A stretch of 64,000 nucleotides of DNA from Bacteroidota bacterium (GTDB lineage: Bacteria; Bacteroidota; Bacteroidia; Flavobacteriales; Flavobacteriaceae): contig JAEWHE010000009.1 in assembly GCA_023387965.1 (NCBI GenBank), positions 124,001 to 188,000 of the forward strand, in the 5' to 3' direction. Shown one piece after another: positions 52,572 to 61,889 of the stretch (position 1 is its first letter; the number at the start of each line of letters is the position of its first letter). The notes beneath the pieces were generated by a model. It did not search any database. It had not been told where the DNA came from and saw only the letters and a list, made by a program, of their open reading frames with translations. The translations under genes were made by a program, and so were the position numbers.

Positions 52572-52662
52572 TAAATTCCAAATTTTAAATTCCAAATTCC
52601 AAAATCAGATTTTTAACCATCTGATAACGTTGGAATTTGGGATTTGAAGATTGGAATTTTTA
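52572..52662. repeat. Long imperfect hairpin between rpsB and tsf
   Basis: The left arm 52572-52603 (repeated AAATTCCAAATT words) pairs with the right arm 52631-52662 with about seven mismatches over 32 bases. Inside it, TCAGAT/ATCTGA (52606-52611 and 52620-52625) forms a second perfect stem. It sits 28 bp before the tsf start. Confidence 0.75.
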
Positions 52663-52689
52663 CTTTTAACATTAAAACAAAAAAATATT

Positions 52690-53514
52690 ATGGCAACGAT
52701 TACTGCTGCAGACGTAAATAAATTGAGAACACTTACAGGTGCCGGAATGATGGACTGTAAAAAAGCTTTAGTAGAAGCTGACGGAGATTTTGAACTTGCT
52801 ATCGAAAACCTACGTAAAAAAGGTCAAAAAGTAGCTGCAAACAGATCTGACAGAGAATCTACCGAAGGAGCTGCAATTGCTGTTGTAAATGCAGATAAAA
52901 CTCAAGGTGTTGTGATTACTTTGAACTGCGAAACTGACTTCGTAGGTAAAAACGAAGGTTTCGTAAAATTAGCTACAGATTTAGCTAACCTTGCTTTGAA
53001 CCACAACTCAAAAGACGAATTTTTGGCTGCTGATTTCAACGGAATCACTGTATCTGAAAAATTAATCGAGCAAACTGGAGTTATCGGAGAAAAAATCGAA
53101 ATCGGTACTTTCGAAAAATTAGAAGGTGCTTTCGTAGGAAGCTACATCCACGCTGGTAACAAAATCGCTACTTTAGTAGCACTTTCTGCTAACGTAAACG
53201 GAGCTGAAGAAGCTGCCAGAAACGTAGCAATGCAAGCTGCTGCCATGAACCCAATCGCACTTAACGAAGAAGGTGTTGACAGCGCAATCATTGAAAAAGA
53301 AGTAGAAATCGCTAAAGATCAATTGCGTCAAGAAGGAAAACCAGAAGCCATGTTAGACAATATCGCTAAAGGAAAAATCCAACGTTTCTACAAAGACAAT
53401 ACTTTGGTAAACCAAGATTATATCAAAGATGGTCAAATGAACGTAGCAGGTTACGTAAAATCTGTTGACGCTAATCTTACCGTAACAGGTTTCAAAAGAG
53501 CTGCTCTTGGATAA
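52690..53514 (+). CDS. tsf: Translation elongation factor Ts
   Basis: A protein of 274 residues from the ATG at 52690. The frame is open from 52651, but MATITAADVNKLRTLTGAGMMDCKKALVEADGD is the conserved start. TDFVGKNEGFVKLA gives the EF-Tu contact TDFV. It recycles EF-Tu-GDP. A strong terminator follows. Confidence 0.98.
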   Translation: MATITAADVNKLRTLTGAGMMDCKKALVEADGDFELAIENLRKKGQKVAANRSDRESTEGAAIAVVNADKTQGVVITLNCETDFVGKNEGFVKLATDLANLALNHNSKDEFLAADFNGITVSEKLIEQTGVIGEKIEIGTFEKLEGAFVGSYIHAGNKIATLVALSANVNGAEEAARNVAMQAAAMNPIALNEEGVDSAIIEKEVEIAKDQLRQEGKPEAMLDNIAKGKIQRFYKDNTLVNQDYIKDGQMNVAGYVKSVDANLTVTGFKRAALG

Positions 53515-53538
53515 TCATCCAACAACTCATATTAAATC

Positions 53539-53569
53539 GCCTCGCATTTATTGCGGGGCTTTTTTTTTT
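53539..53569 (+). terminator. Rho-independent terminator after tsf
   Basis: GCCTCGC (53539-53545) pairs with GCGGGGC (53553-53559; one G-T pair), followed by ten T. Confidence 0.9.
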
Positions 53570-53600
53570 GGATTTTTTAGAGCAACACAACAGGCATTTT

Positions 53601-53700
53601 TTTAATCGAAGTTCCCGCTTTCCGCTACAATCTTTATCAATTACCTTGGTTTCCAACCCAAGGTAATCAATAAAGGATTTCCGCTGTAATCGGGGCTAAT
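53601..53700. repeat. Interspersed palindromic element with an 18-bp stem
   Basis: The arms 53632-53649 and 53658-53675 (ATTACCTTGG/CCAAGGTAAT in the core) pair with two mismatches over an 8-nt loop. Flanking blocks GTTCCCGCTTTCCGCTACAA and GGATTTCCGCTGTAATCGGG share a TTTCCGCT(A/G)(C/T)AAT core. From memory, this flank-stem-flank layout recurs in flavobacterial genomes. It lies between the tsf terminator and a lipoprotein gene. Confidence 0.65.
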
Positions 53701-53752
53701 GGAAAACTTCAGGTATTTTTTTAAACGTCTTTTTTTTAAAACAAAATTCGAA

Positions 53753-53760
53753 TATATTTG
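53753..53760 (+). promoter_or_regulatory. Putative -7 box for the small lipoprotein gene
   Basis: TATATTTG lies 22 bp before the ATG at 53783 and matches TAnnTTTG. The upstream -33 region is only T-rich. Confidence 0.5.
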
Positions 53761-53782
53761 CCTCCTCAAAAAATCAACTATA

Positions 53783-54229
53783 ATGAAAAAAACAACAATT
53801 TTATCTTTAGGAATGTCAGCCGCAATCTTGCTATCTTGCAGTGGCGATGACAACGCAAACCCGCAACCAGAAGTACAAGCACAACTGACCGGTAAATGGG
53901 AATTTACAGAAGAAGGTTTGTACAACCCTAACGGAACATCGTCACTCGAACCTGCATTAGTCAATGCTCCAGGATGCAATAAAAACTTCTACGAGTTTAA
54001 CGCAAATAACGTGATGAACGAAGGATATTACACGGCGTCACCTTGCACTTTATATAATTTACCAGGAACTTACGTTAAAAACGCTAATACACTAACAATA
54101 GATTTAGAAAGCGAACCTGCCGAAACCGCTCAAATCATCCAACTTGACGCAACGACTTTAAAACTTGTTTTCCCTGACAATGGAGGCGGTGACAACAGAC
54201 CTCATTTGAGAGTTTACAAAAAGGTTTAA
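53783..54229 (+). CDS. Lipocalin-like lipoprotein
   Basis: A 148-residue protein from the ATG at 53783, chosen because it gives a proper lipoprotein signal (MKKTTILSLGMSAAILLSC, Cys19). The open frame reaches back to 53699 without support. After a short acidic linker (SGDDNANPQPE) comes LTGKWEFTEEG, as in lipocalin-like domains, and a Gly-rich acidic end. Function is unknown. It is monocistronic with its own promoter-like box and a bidirectional terminator. Confidence 0.82.
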   Translation: MKKTTILSLGMSAAILLSCSGDDNANPQPEVQAQLTGKWEFTEEGLYNPNGTSSLEPALVNAPGCNKNFYEFNANNVMNEGYYTASPCTLYNLPGTYVKNANTLTIDLESEPAETAQIIQLDATTLKLVFPDNGGGDNRPHLRVYKKV

Positions 54230-54280
54230 ACTATTGGAAGTACCCAAACAATATTATTTTTTTTAAAAAATTTTGGCCAA

Positions 54281-54321
54281 AAAAAAAGCCGTTTCAAGCT
54301 AAACTGAAACGGCTTTTTTTA
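54281..54321. terminator. Bidirectional rho-independent terminator
   Basis: AGCCGTTTCA (54287-54296) pairs perfectly with TGAAACGGCT (54305-54314), with an A-run on the left and a T-run on the right. It serves the convergent lipoprotein and SPOR-domain genes. Confidence 0.92.
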
Positions 54322-54705
54322 TTTTCCAGGCTTGATTAACAGCGCTCCGGAATATTTTCGTTTGATCTCTTGCAAATGTCGTTCCGCTTCAATTTTTGTT
54401 TTAAAATTACCAATCCACACTTTATAAACCGGCGTGTAAAAAACAATTGTACCATCCATTTTTAAATCCTTTTTAACCTCATTTAGCGTTTTCTTTGCCG
54501 TTTCGCTATCCCCACTAAAAACCTGAATTTTATAACGCTCATTTACCGTTAACGAAGCATTGATTTTTCGCTTTTCTGTAAGCATTTGCTCAAATTTTGG
54601 GTTTTGAGCCACCTTAATATTTTGCTCTTGTGCAGAAACTGAACCTATCGACAAAAGACAAGTTCCGATAAAAAAATAAAGATTTTTTGGCTTTAAAATT
54701 CTCAT
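54319..54705 (-). CDS. SPOR domain-containing exported protein
   Basis: A protein of 128 residues from the ATG at 54705 (MRILKPKNLYFFIGTCLLSIGSVSAQEQ), which gives a signal peptide cleaved after VSA. The SPOR-type domain is at the C terminus: RYKIQVFSGDSETAKKTLNEVKKDL and YKVWIGNFKTKIEAERHLQEIKRKYSGALLI. SPOR domains bind denuded septal peptidoglycan. It is monocistronic and shares a spacer with the divergent act operon. Confidence 0.88.
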   Translation of the reverse strand: MRILKPKNLYFFIGTCLLSIGSVSAQEQNIKVAQNPKFEQMLTEKRKINASLTVNERYKIQVFSGDSETAKKTLNEVKKDLKMDGTIVFYTPVYKVWIGNFKTKIEAERHLQEIKRKYSGALLIKPGK

Positions 54706-54807
54706 AATGAAGTTAGTTTTAGACAAAGGTACTATTTATTGATAATACACAATTTAAAAATATTATTTAGAATTGATATAAATTGATTATTAAGACTTCT
54801 TTAGGGT

Positions 54808-54837
54808 TTTGAGAATAGTTTGTAAGTCGTATTTTTG
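54808..54837 (+). promoter_or_regulatory. Promoter of the act operon
   Basis: TTTG (54808-54811), an 18-bp spacer and TATTTTTG (54830-54837) fit the Bacteroidetes consensus. The box is 86 bp before actA, leaving a leader of about 80 nt. Confidence 0.65.
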
Positions 54838-54923
54838 TGCGAAGTTTTAAAAGGGGTATTGTGTTTTCTCTGAATTCATCACTGAAAAAACCATACCAAA
54901 TTAGTCGATAATCATCATAAAAT

Positions 54924-56258
54924 ATGAAAAAGGTGGGTAACCATAATTCGATTTCGAAGATTTTCTTATTAAGTTTAGCGTTTTTGCTAACATTTTCCGT
55001 TTCATCTATTGCTCAAGACGCTGCTGCAACACCAGCTCCTGAAGCCGCACAAGCTGCAGCTCCAGCCGAAGGTGCTGCTGGTGATGCCGCTGCAGGAAAA
55101 GCATTGTTTAATGCCAATTGTGCCGCATGTCACAAGCTTGACGCCAAAATGACCGGACCTGCTTTACGTGGTATCACAGAACTTCGTGACCGTGACTGGT
55201 TACACAAATGGATCAAGGACAGCCAAGCTTTGATCAAATCTGGCGATGCTCAAGCAGTAAAAGTTTTCGAAGAGCACAACAAATCTGTAATGACGGCGTT
55301 CCCGCAATTGTCTGACGCAGATATTGACAACATTTTAGCTTATACTGCTGAACCAAAACCAGAACCTGTAAAACCTGAAATTGGTGGTGCAACTGGCGGA
55401 AATGGTTCGCAAGATGGTCTTTCTAACAATGTGATTTTAGGAGCTCTTGTGCTTGTAATGGCAATGTTGGTTGTAATGTTGTTCTTGGTAAACAATGTTC
55501 TTGGAAAAATTGCTCGTGCTAACGGAATTGAACCAGTTAAAAAGGAACCAACCACTCCAATCTGGATTGCTTTTGCTAAAAATCAATTTTTAGTATTGGT
55601 AACATCCATTTTGCTAATGCTGGCTTCAGGATACTTTATTTACGGATATTTAATGCAAGTAGGTGTTGACCAAGGTTACCAACCGATTCAGCCAATTCAC
55701 TATTCGCATAAAATTCACGCTGGCGATAACGCTATCGACTGTAAATATTGCCACTCTTCGGCAAGAACAAGTAAAACGGCAGGTATTCCTTCGTTGAACG
55801 TTTGTATGAACTGTCACAAAAATATTTCGGAAGTAGCAGAATCTACCGCTACACCAGAACACAGCAAAGCATTTTACGATGGCGAAATCCAAAAATTATA
55901 CGATGCTGTAGGTTGGGACAAAGCCGCTCAAAAATACACAGGGAAAACCCAACCTGTTAAATGGGTTAGAATTCACAATCTTCCAGATTTTGTTTACTTC
56001 AACCACTCTCAACACGTTTCTGTTGCAGGAGTTGAATGTCAAACATGTCACGGTCCGGTTGAAACATTCGAATTAATGGAACAATTCTCTCCACTAACAA
56101 TGGGATGGTGTGTGGATTGTCACCGCAAAACTGATGTTAAGATGGAAGGTAACGCTTACTACGAAAAAATTCACGCAGAACTTGCCAAAAAATACGGCAA
56201 GACTAAACTTACAGCTGCAGAAATGGGCGGTTTAGAATGCGGTAAGTGTCACTATTAA
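54924..56258 (+). CDS. actA: Alternative complex III subunit A, multiheme cytochrome c with extra N-terminal haem domain
   Basis: A 444-residue exported protein with six CXXCH motifs at 66-70, 273-277, 294-298, 372-376, 396-400 and 439-443. An N-terminal signal (about 13-30) is followed by an Ala-rich linker and a monohaem cytochrome c domain. Two membrane segments (about 169-192 and 222-242) follow, then the pentahaem domain typical of ActA. The ActA described for Rhodothermus is pentahaem, so the first domain is extra. It passes electrons from the quinol site on to cytochrome oxidase. First gene of the act operon, 31 bp before actB. Confidence 0.92.
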   Translation: MKKVGNHNSISKIFLLSLAFLLTFSVSSIAQDAAATPAPEAAQAAAPAEGAAGDAAAGKALFNANCAACHKLDAKMTGPALRGITELRDRDWLHKWIKDSQALIKSGDAQAVKVFEEHNKSVMTAFPQLSDADIDNILAYTAEPKPEPVKPEIGGATGGNGSQDGLSNNVILGALVLVMAMLVVMLFLVNNVLGKIARANGIEPVKKEPTTPIWIAFAKNQFLVLVTSILLMLASGYFIYGYLMQVGVDQGYQPIQPIHYSHKIHAGDNAIDCKYCHSSARTSKTAGIPSLNVCMNCHKNISEVAESTATPEHSKAFYDGEIQKLYDAVGWDKAAQKYTGKTQPVKWVRIHNLPDFVYFNHSQHVSVAGVECQTCHGPVETFELMEQFSPLTMGWCVDCHRKTDVKMEGNAYYEKIHAELAKKYGKTKLTAAEMGGLECGKCHY

Positions 56259-56289
56259 TCAATTATTAAAGAAGCAAATATTTATATAC

Positions 56290-59200
56290 ATGTCATCAAA
56301 CAAAAAATACTGGCAAAGTGTTGAAGAACTAAACGAGAATAGTTCTATTGTTGAGACGCTCAGAAACAACGAATTCGCGGAACCACTTCCTGTCGAACAG
56401 TTTTTAGGAGATAAAGAATCATTATCAGCATCATCAACATCACGACGTGATTTCTTGAAATATGTAGGATTCAGTACTGCTGCTGCATCGTTAGCGGCTT
56501 GCGAAGGTCCAGTGATCAAATCGATTCCTTACGTAGTACAACCGGAAGAAATTATCCCTGGAGTAGCAGATTATTATGCAACTACAATTGCAGATGGATT
56601 TGATTTTGCAAATATCCTAATCAAAACCAGAGAAGGTCGTCCGATTAAAGTTGAAAATAATACCGTTGAAGGAACTAAAGTTGCTGCCAATGCAAGAGTT
56701 CACGCTTCTGTTCTTTCTTTATATGATAGCGGAAGATTAAAAGCACCAAAAATTGCAAAAAAATCGGCATCATGGACAGATGTTGATTCACAAGTTAAAG
56801 CCAGTCTTGTAGAAGCAAAAGCTTCAGGTAAACAAGTTGTGCTATTAACAGGAACTATGGCAAGCCCTTCAACTGATAAATTAATTGCAGAATTTATTGC
56901 CAAAAATCCAACAGCCAAACATGTTATCTATGATGCGGTTTCAGAAACCAATGCATTAGATGCCTTTCAAATGGCTTACGGAGAAAGAGCTTTAGCAGAT
57001 TACGATTTTTCAAAATCTGAAGTAATTGTATCAGTTGGAGCAGATTTCTTAGGAGATTGGCAAGGTGGAGGTTTCGATTCTGGTTACGCAAAAGGTCGAG
57101 TGCCTCGTAACGGAAAAATGTCGAAACACATCCAGATTGAAGCGAATATGTCAATGTCTGGTGCAAATGCAGACAAACGTATTCCGTTAACAATTACCGA
57201 TCAAAAACAAGCTTTAGTAAAAATATACAATGCCATCACCGGAAATTCTTTAGGCACTCAAAAAGTAGCGCGTGAAGAAGAAGTGATGAAAGCCGCTCAA
57301 CAATTAAAATCTGCCGGATCAAAAGGTGTTTTAGTAAGTGGTTTAGATGATCTTAATGCACAATTACTGGTTTTTGCCATTAACAATGCGTTACAATCAG
57401 AAGCGTTTAATCCTGCTGGTGCAAGATTGACTAGAAAAGGTGACGCTAAAGCAGTTGCCCAATTATTGCAAGACATGAAAGCCGGTAACGTTCATACTTT
57501 AATTATGAATGGCGTGAATCCGGTTTATACTTTAGCTGCTTCAAAAGATTTTGCTGAAGGACTTAAAAAAGTTAAAACTTCTGTTGCTTTTTCTTTAAGA
57601 GAAGATGAAACGGCTTCGCAAACAACTATTGCTTTGCCAGCCCAACATTATTTAGAATCTTGGGGAGATGTTACAATTTCTAAAGGAAATTATAGCATCA
57701 TGCAACCAACCATCAGACCATTGTTTGACAGCCGTCAATTTCAGGATGCTTTGTTAGTTTGGAATGAAAACCCAACCTCTTATTACGATTATTTAAAAGC
57801 TTTCGGAACTACTCAAGTTTCGGGAATTACTTGGAATAAATTAGTTCACGATGGTGTTTCATCAACACCTGTAACTGGTTCTGCTAGCGGAAATGCAGAT
57901 TTTGCAGGAGCTGCTTCAACTTTGGCGCAAGCCAAAAAACAAGGAGAATTTGAATTAGTACTTTATACCAAAACTGGTATGGGAGACGGACAACAAGCCA
58001 ACAACCCTTGGTTACAAGAGTTTCCGGATCCAATTACCCGTGTTTCTTGGGACAACTACGTTACAGTTTCTAAAGCAGATGCTGAAAGATTAGACCTTGA
58101 AAACTATAATGTTGCTAACGGAGGTTTAAATGGTAGCTATGTTACTATAGAAGTTGCTGGTGCAAAACTTGAAAACGTTCCGGTGATTATCCAACCTGGT
58201 CAAGCCGTTGGAACTATTGGAGTAGCTTTAGGTTATGGCCGAAAAGAATCTTTGAAAGAAGAAATGCAAGTTGGGGTAAATGCTTACACTTTGTATGTTA
58301 ATGCCAATGCAAACCAAACTGCTAAAATTTCTAAAGCGGGTGGCGAACATGAGTTTGCTTGTGTTCAGTTACAAAAAACTTTAATGGGTCGTGGTGATAT
58401 TATTAAAGAAACTACTTTGGATACTTTCAATAAAGAAGATGCTTCTGTATGGAATGTAGCGCCAATGGTTTCATTAGATCACAATCCTGTAAAAGCAAAC
58501 ACTGTAGATCTTTGGGAATCTTTTGACAGAAGTGCTGGTCATCATTTTAAATTATCAATTGATTTAAATTCATGTACAGGTTGTGGCGCTTGCGTTATTG
58601 CTTGTCATGCAGAAAATAACGTTCCAGTTGTTGGAAAATCTGAAGTAAGAAGAAGCCGTGATATGCACTGGTTGCGTATTGACAGGTATTATTCTTCTGA
58701 AGAAACTTTTGAAAAAGACAACGAGAAAAAAGAAGGATTTGAAGGATTATTTGGTGACAAAGGTTCTTTGGGTGGATTTGGAGAAATGGAAGATCCGTCA
58801 GACAATCCACAAGTAGCTTTTCAACCAGTAATGTGTCAGCACTGTAACCATGCTCCATGTGAAACAGTTTGTCCGGTTGCGGCAACTTCACACGGACGTC
58901 AAGGACAAAACCACATGGCTTATAACCGTTGCGTTGGAACGAGATATTGCGCCAACAACTGTCCATATAAAGTGCGTCGTTTCAACTGGTTCTTGTACAA
59001 CAAAAACGAAGAATTTGACTTCCACATGAATGATGATTTAGGCCGAATGGTATTAAATCCGGACGTTGTAGTTCGTTCTCGTGGTGTAATGGAAAAATGT
59101 TCGCTTTGTATTCAAATGACACAAGCTACTATCCTTCAAGCAAAACGCGATGGAAGAGCAGTTGCTGGAAACGAATTTGAAACCGCTTGTTCGGCAGCAT

Positions 59201-59349
59201 GTACTTCTGGATCAATGATTTTTGGAGATGTTAACGACAAGTCAAGTGAAGTTGCAAAATTGGAACAAGACCCAAGAATGTACCACTTGTTAGAGCACGT
59301 TGGAACAAAACCGAATGTATTCTATCACGTAAAAGTTAGAAATACCTAA
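56290..59349 (+). CDS. actB: Alternative complex III subunit B (molybdopterin-like and iron-sulfur domains)
   Basis: A 1019-residue protein. RRDFLK at 52-57 is a twin-arginine export motif, and LAAC at 68-71 could be a lipobox. The central part resembles a molybdopterin oxidoreductase but is thought not to bind the cofactor in this complex. The C-terminal part holds the iron-sulfur ligands: CTGCGACVIAC, CQHCNHAPCETVC, CVGTRYCANNCPY and CSLCIQ with a final CSAAC. The clusters carry electrons from quinol to the haems of ActA. It is periplasmic and membrane-attached. Confidence 0.95.
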   Translation: MSSNKKYWQSVEELNENSSIVETLRNNEFAEPLPVEQFLGDKESLSASSTSRRDFLKYVGFSTAAASLAACEGPVIKSIPYVVQPEEIIPGVADYYATTIADGFDFANILIKTREGRPIKVENNTVEGTKVAANARVHASVLSLYDSGRLKAPKIAKKSASWTDVDSQVKASLVEAKASGKQVVLLTGTMASPSTDKLIAEFIAKNPTAKHVIYDAVSETNALDAFQMAYGERALADYDFSKSEVIVSVGADFLGDWQGGGFDSGYAKGRVPRNGKMSKHIQIEANMSMSGANADKRIPLTITDQKQALVKIYNAITGNSLGTQKVAREEEVMKAAQQLKSAGSKGVLVSGLDDLNAQLLVFAINNALQSEAFNPAGARLTRKGDAKAVAQLLQDMKAGNVHTLIMNGVNPVYTLAASKDFAEGLKKVKTSVAFSLREDETASQTTIALPAQHYLESWGDVTISKGNYSIMQPTIRPLFDSRQFQDALLVWNENPTSYYDYLKAFGTTQVSGITWNKLVHDGVSSTPVTGSASGNADFAGAASTLAQAKKQGEFELVLYTKTGMGDGQQANNPWLQEFPDPITRVSWDNYVTVSKADAERLDLENYNVANGGLNGSYVTIEVAGAKLENVPVIIQPGQAVGTIGVALGYGRKESLKEEMQVGVNAYTLYVNANANQTAKISKAGGEHEFACVQLQKTLMGRGDIIKETTLDTFNKEDASVWNVAPMVSLDHNPVKANTVDLWESFDRSAGHHFKLSIDLNSCTGCGACVIACHAENNVPVVGKSEVRRSRDMHWLRIDRYYSSEETFEKDNEKKEGFEGLFGDKGSLGGFGEMEDPSDNPQVAFQPVMCQHCNHAPCETVCPVAATSHGRQGQNHMAYNRCVGTRYCANNCPYKVRRFNWFLYNKNEEFDFHMNDDLGRMVLNPDVVVRSRGVMEKCSLCIQMTQATILQAKRDGRAVAGNEFETACSAACTSGSMIFGDVNDKSSEVAKLEQDPRMYHLLEHVGTKPNVFYHVKVRNT

Positions 59350-59383
59350 ATAATTAATTAATTAAGAAACAATATAAAGGATT

Positions 59384-60790
59384 ATGTCGTCTCACTACGA
59401 AGCACCCATTAGAAAACCTTTAGTTATAGGTGATAAAACTTATCACGATGTAACAGTAGATGTTGCTGCTCCTGTTGAAGGAAGAGCCAACAAACAATGG
59501 TGGATTGTATTTTCAATATCACTAGTTGCTTTTCTTTGGGGATTAGGTTGTATCATTTACACTGTCTCTACAGGTATCGGAACTTGGGGATTAAATAAAA
59601 CTGTTGGTTGGGCTTGGGATATCACGAACTTCGTTTGGTGGGTTGGTATCGGTCACGCCGGAACGTTAATCTCAGCCGTATTATTATTATTCCGTCAAAA
59701 ATGGAGAATGGCAATTAACCGTTCGGCTGAAGCGATGACCATTTTCTCGGTAGTTCAGGCAGGTTTATTCCCAATTATTCACATGGGTCGTCCATGGTTA
59801 GGTTACTGGGTTTTACCAATCCCGAATCAATTCGGTTCTCTTTGGGTAAACTTTAACTCACCATTACTTTGGGACGTATTTGCAATTTCTACCTATTTAT
59901 CTGTATCACTAGTATTCTGGTGGACAGGTTTATTACCAGATTTTGCAATGTTAAGAGATAGAGCTGTAACTCCATTTACGAAAAGAGTATATTCTATTTT
60001 AAGCTTCGGTTGGAGCGGAAGAGCAAAAGATTGGCAACGTTTTGAAGAAGTATCATTGGTATTGGCAGGTTTGGCAACACCACTTGTACTTTCGGTTCAC
60101 ACGATTGTATCCTTTGACTTCGCTACTTCAGTAATTCCTGGATGGCATACGACCATCTTCCCTCCTTATTTCGTGGCTGGAGCGGTATTCTCAGGATTTG
60201 CCATGGTAAACACACTTTTGATCATCATGAGAAAAGTGTCAAACTTAGAAGCATATATCACTATTCAACACATCGAATTGATGAATATTGTAATCATGAT
60301 TACAGGATCAATCGTAGGTGTTGCGTATATCACTGAGCTTTTCGTAGCTTGGTATTCAGGAGTTGAATATGAGCAATATGCTTTCTTGAACAGAGCAACT
60401 GGTCCTTACGCTTGGGCATATTGGGCAATGATGACTTGTAATGTGTTCTCTCCGCAATTTATGTGGTTCAAAAAGTTAAGAACAAGTATCATGTTCTCGT
60501 TCGTAATCTCAATTGTAGTAAACATCGGAATGTGGTTTGAGCGATTTGTAATTATCGTAACCTCACTTCACAGAGATTACCTTCCATCATCTTGGACAAT
60601 GTTCTCTCCTACTTTTGTTGATATCGGAATTTACATCGGAACAATCGGATTCTTCTTTGTGTTATTCCTTCTTTATGCAAGATCATTCCCTGTGATTGCA
60701 CAAGCAGAGGTTAAAACAATTTTGAAATCTTCAGGAGAAAATTACAAACGAGAAAGAGAAAACAACCATTCACATTCACACCATGAGTAA
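59384..60790 (+). CDS. actC: Alternative complex III subunit C (NrfD-like quinol-site membrane protein)
   Basis: A 468-residue polytopic protein of the NrfD/PsrC family with about ten membrane segments. It has the usual WWVGIGHAGTLISA and PIIHMGRPWLGYWVLPIPNQ blocks in its first half. ActC is one of the two quinol-site membrane subunits of the complex. The tail is His-rich (HSHSHHE). It overlaps actD by 8 bp. Confidence 0.95.
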   Translation: MSSHYEAPIRKPLVIGDKTYHDVTVDVAAPVEGRANKQWWIVFSISLVAFLWGLGCIIYTVSTGIGTWGLNKTVGWAWDITNFVWWVGIGHAGTLISAVLLLFRQKWRMAINRSAEAMTIFSVVQAGLFPIIHMGRPWLGYWVLPIPNQFGSLWVNFNSPLLWDVFAISTYLSVSLVFWWTGLLPDFAMLRDRAVTPFTKRVYSILSFGWSGRAKDWQRFEEVSLVLAGLATPLVLSVHTIVSFDFATSVIPGWHTTIFPPYFVAGAVFSGFAMVNTLLIIMRKVSNLEAYITIQHIELMNIVIMITGSIVGVAYITELFVAWYSGVEYEQYAFLNRATGPYAWAYWAMMTCNVFSPQFMWFKKLRTSIMFSFVISIVVNIGMWFERFVIIVTSLHRDYLPSSWTMFSPTFVDIGIYIGTIGFFFVLFLLYARSFPVIAQAEVKTILKSSGENYKRERENNHSHSHHE

Positions 60791-61307
60791 TAAAGTTATA
60801 CACGCAATTTATAATGATGATGACGTGCTTATGGATGCCGTTAAAAAAACACGTGCAGCTCATCATCATATCGAAGACGTTTTTACACCGTTCCCGGTTC
60901 ACGGTTTAGATAAAGCAATGGGAATTGCACCAACCCGTTTAGCAATTTGCGCTTTCCTTTATGGATTGGTAGGATTAACGGTTGCAACTACAATGATGAA
61001 CTACATCATGATTTCGGATTGGCCACAAGACATTGGAGGAAAACCAAGTTTTAGCTATATCCAAAACATGCCGGCTTTTGTCCCTGTAATGTTTGAGATG
61101 ACCGTATTTTTTGCAGCTCACTTAATGGTAATTACTTTTTACATGAGAAGTAGATTGTGGCCATTCAAACAAGCTGAAAATCCGGACGTAAGAACAACTG
61201 ACGATCATTTCTTGATGGAAGTTTCAGTACACGGAGATGAAAATGAATTGATTTCGTTTTTTCAAAATACCGGTGCAGTAGAAGTTAAAGTAATAGAAAA
61301 GCATTAA
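60783..61307 (+). CDS. actD: Alternative complex III subunit D
   Basis: A 174-residue protein with two membrane segments (about 52-75 and 98-120) and a cytoplasmic C-terminal domain. ActD is a small helper subunit of the complex with no cofactor. The NDDDVLMDAVKKTRAAHHHIEDVFTPFPVHGLD start is the standard ActD beginning. It overlaps actC by 8 bp and precedes actE by 8 bp. Confidence 0.93.
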   Translation: MSNKVIHAIYNDDDVLMDAVKKTRAAHHHIEDVFTPFPVHGLDKAMGIAPTRLAICAFLYGLVGLTVATTMMNYIMISDWPQDIGGKPSFSYIQNMPAFVPVMFEMTVFFAAHLMVITFYMRSRLWPFKQAENPDVRTTDDHFLMEVSVHGDENELISFFQNTGAVEVKVIEKH

Positions 61308-61315
61308 AAAGGAAT

Positions 61316-61861
61316 ATGAAAGGTTTATATAAAATAACACTTTTAGTAGGAATTGCGGTTGCTGCTGTTTCTTGCCAAAATAAGAAAAAGCCAAACTACC
61401 AATATTTTCCAAACATGTACGAATCGGTTGGTTATGAAACTTATTCAGAATCTGCTGCTTTCAAAGGAGGAACAGAAGGGCAATTACCTGCACAAGGATC
61501 TATTCCACGAGGATTTGAGCCTTACGAATATCCGAACACAACCGAAGGTTATGAAGCTGCAAAAGCCAGTTTACAATCTCCGTTAGATTCTATTCAAAGA
61601 AATAGCGATAAAGGAGCGCAACTTTACGGAATTTATTGTGCTATTTGCCATGGTGAAAAAGGAGACGGTAAAGGAAATCTTGTAAAAAGAGAAAAATTCC
61701 TTGGAATACCAAGTTATGCCGATAGAGTAATCACCGAAGGTAGTGTTTTCCACGTAGAAACTTATGGTTTAAATGCAATGGGATCTCACGCTAACCAATT
61801 AACTCAAGAAGAGCGTTGGATGGTTGCGGCTTACGTGATGAAACTTAAAAGTGAATTATAA
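61316..61861 (+). CDS. actE: Alternative complex III subunit E, monohaem cytochrome c lipoprotein
   Basis: A 181-residue lipoprotein: hydrophobic start with VSC (Cys20). One haem site, CAICH, at 108-112, in a cytochrome c domain (YGIYCAICHGEKGDGKGN); the likely axial Met is in the AMGSHANQLT region. It carries electrons outward from ActA. The order actA to actF is that of the Rhodothermus and Flavobacterium operons. Confidence 0.94.
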   Translation: MKGLYKITLLVGIAVAAVSCQNKKKPNYQYFPNMYESVGYETYSESAAFKGGTEGQLPAQGSIPRGFEPYEYPNTTEGYEAAKASLQSPLDSIQRNSDKGAQLYGIYCAICHGEKGDGKGNLVKREKFLGIPSYADRVITEGSVFHVETYGLNAMGSHANQLTQEERWMVAAYVMKLKSEL

Positions 61862-61889
61862 ATTGTAGAACAAACTGATCTTAATAGAT

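Noticed and set aside
53641..53979. Minus-strand open frame of 112 codons
   Set aside because: It starts inside the lipoprotein gene and runs into the palindromic repeat; its end (DYSGNPLLI) is only the repeat translated.
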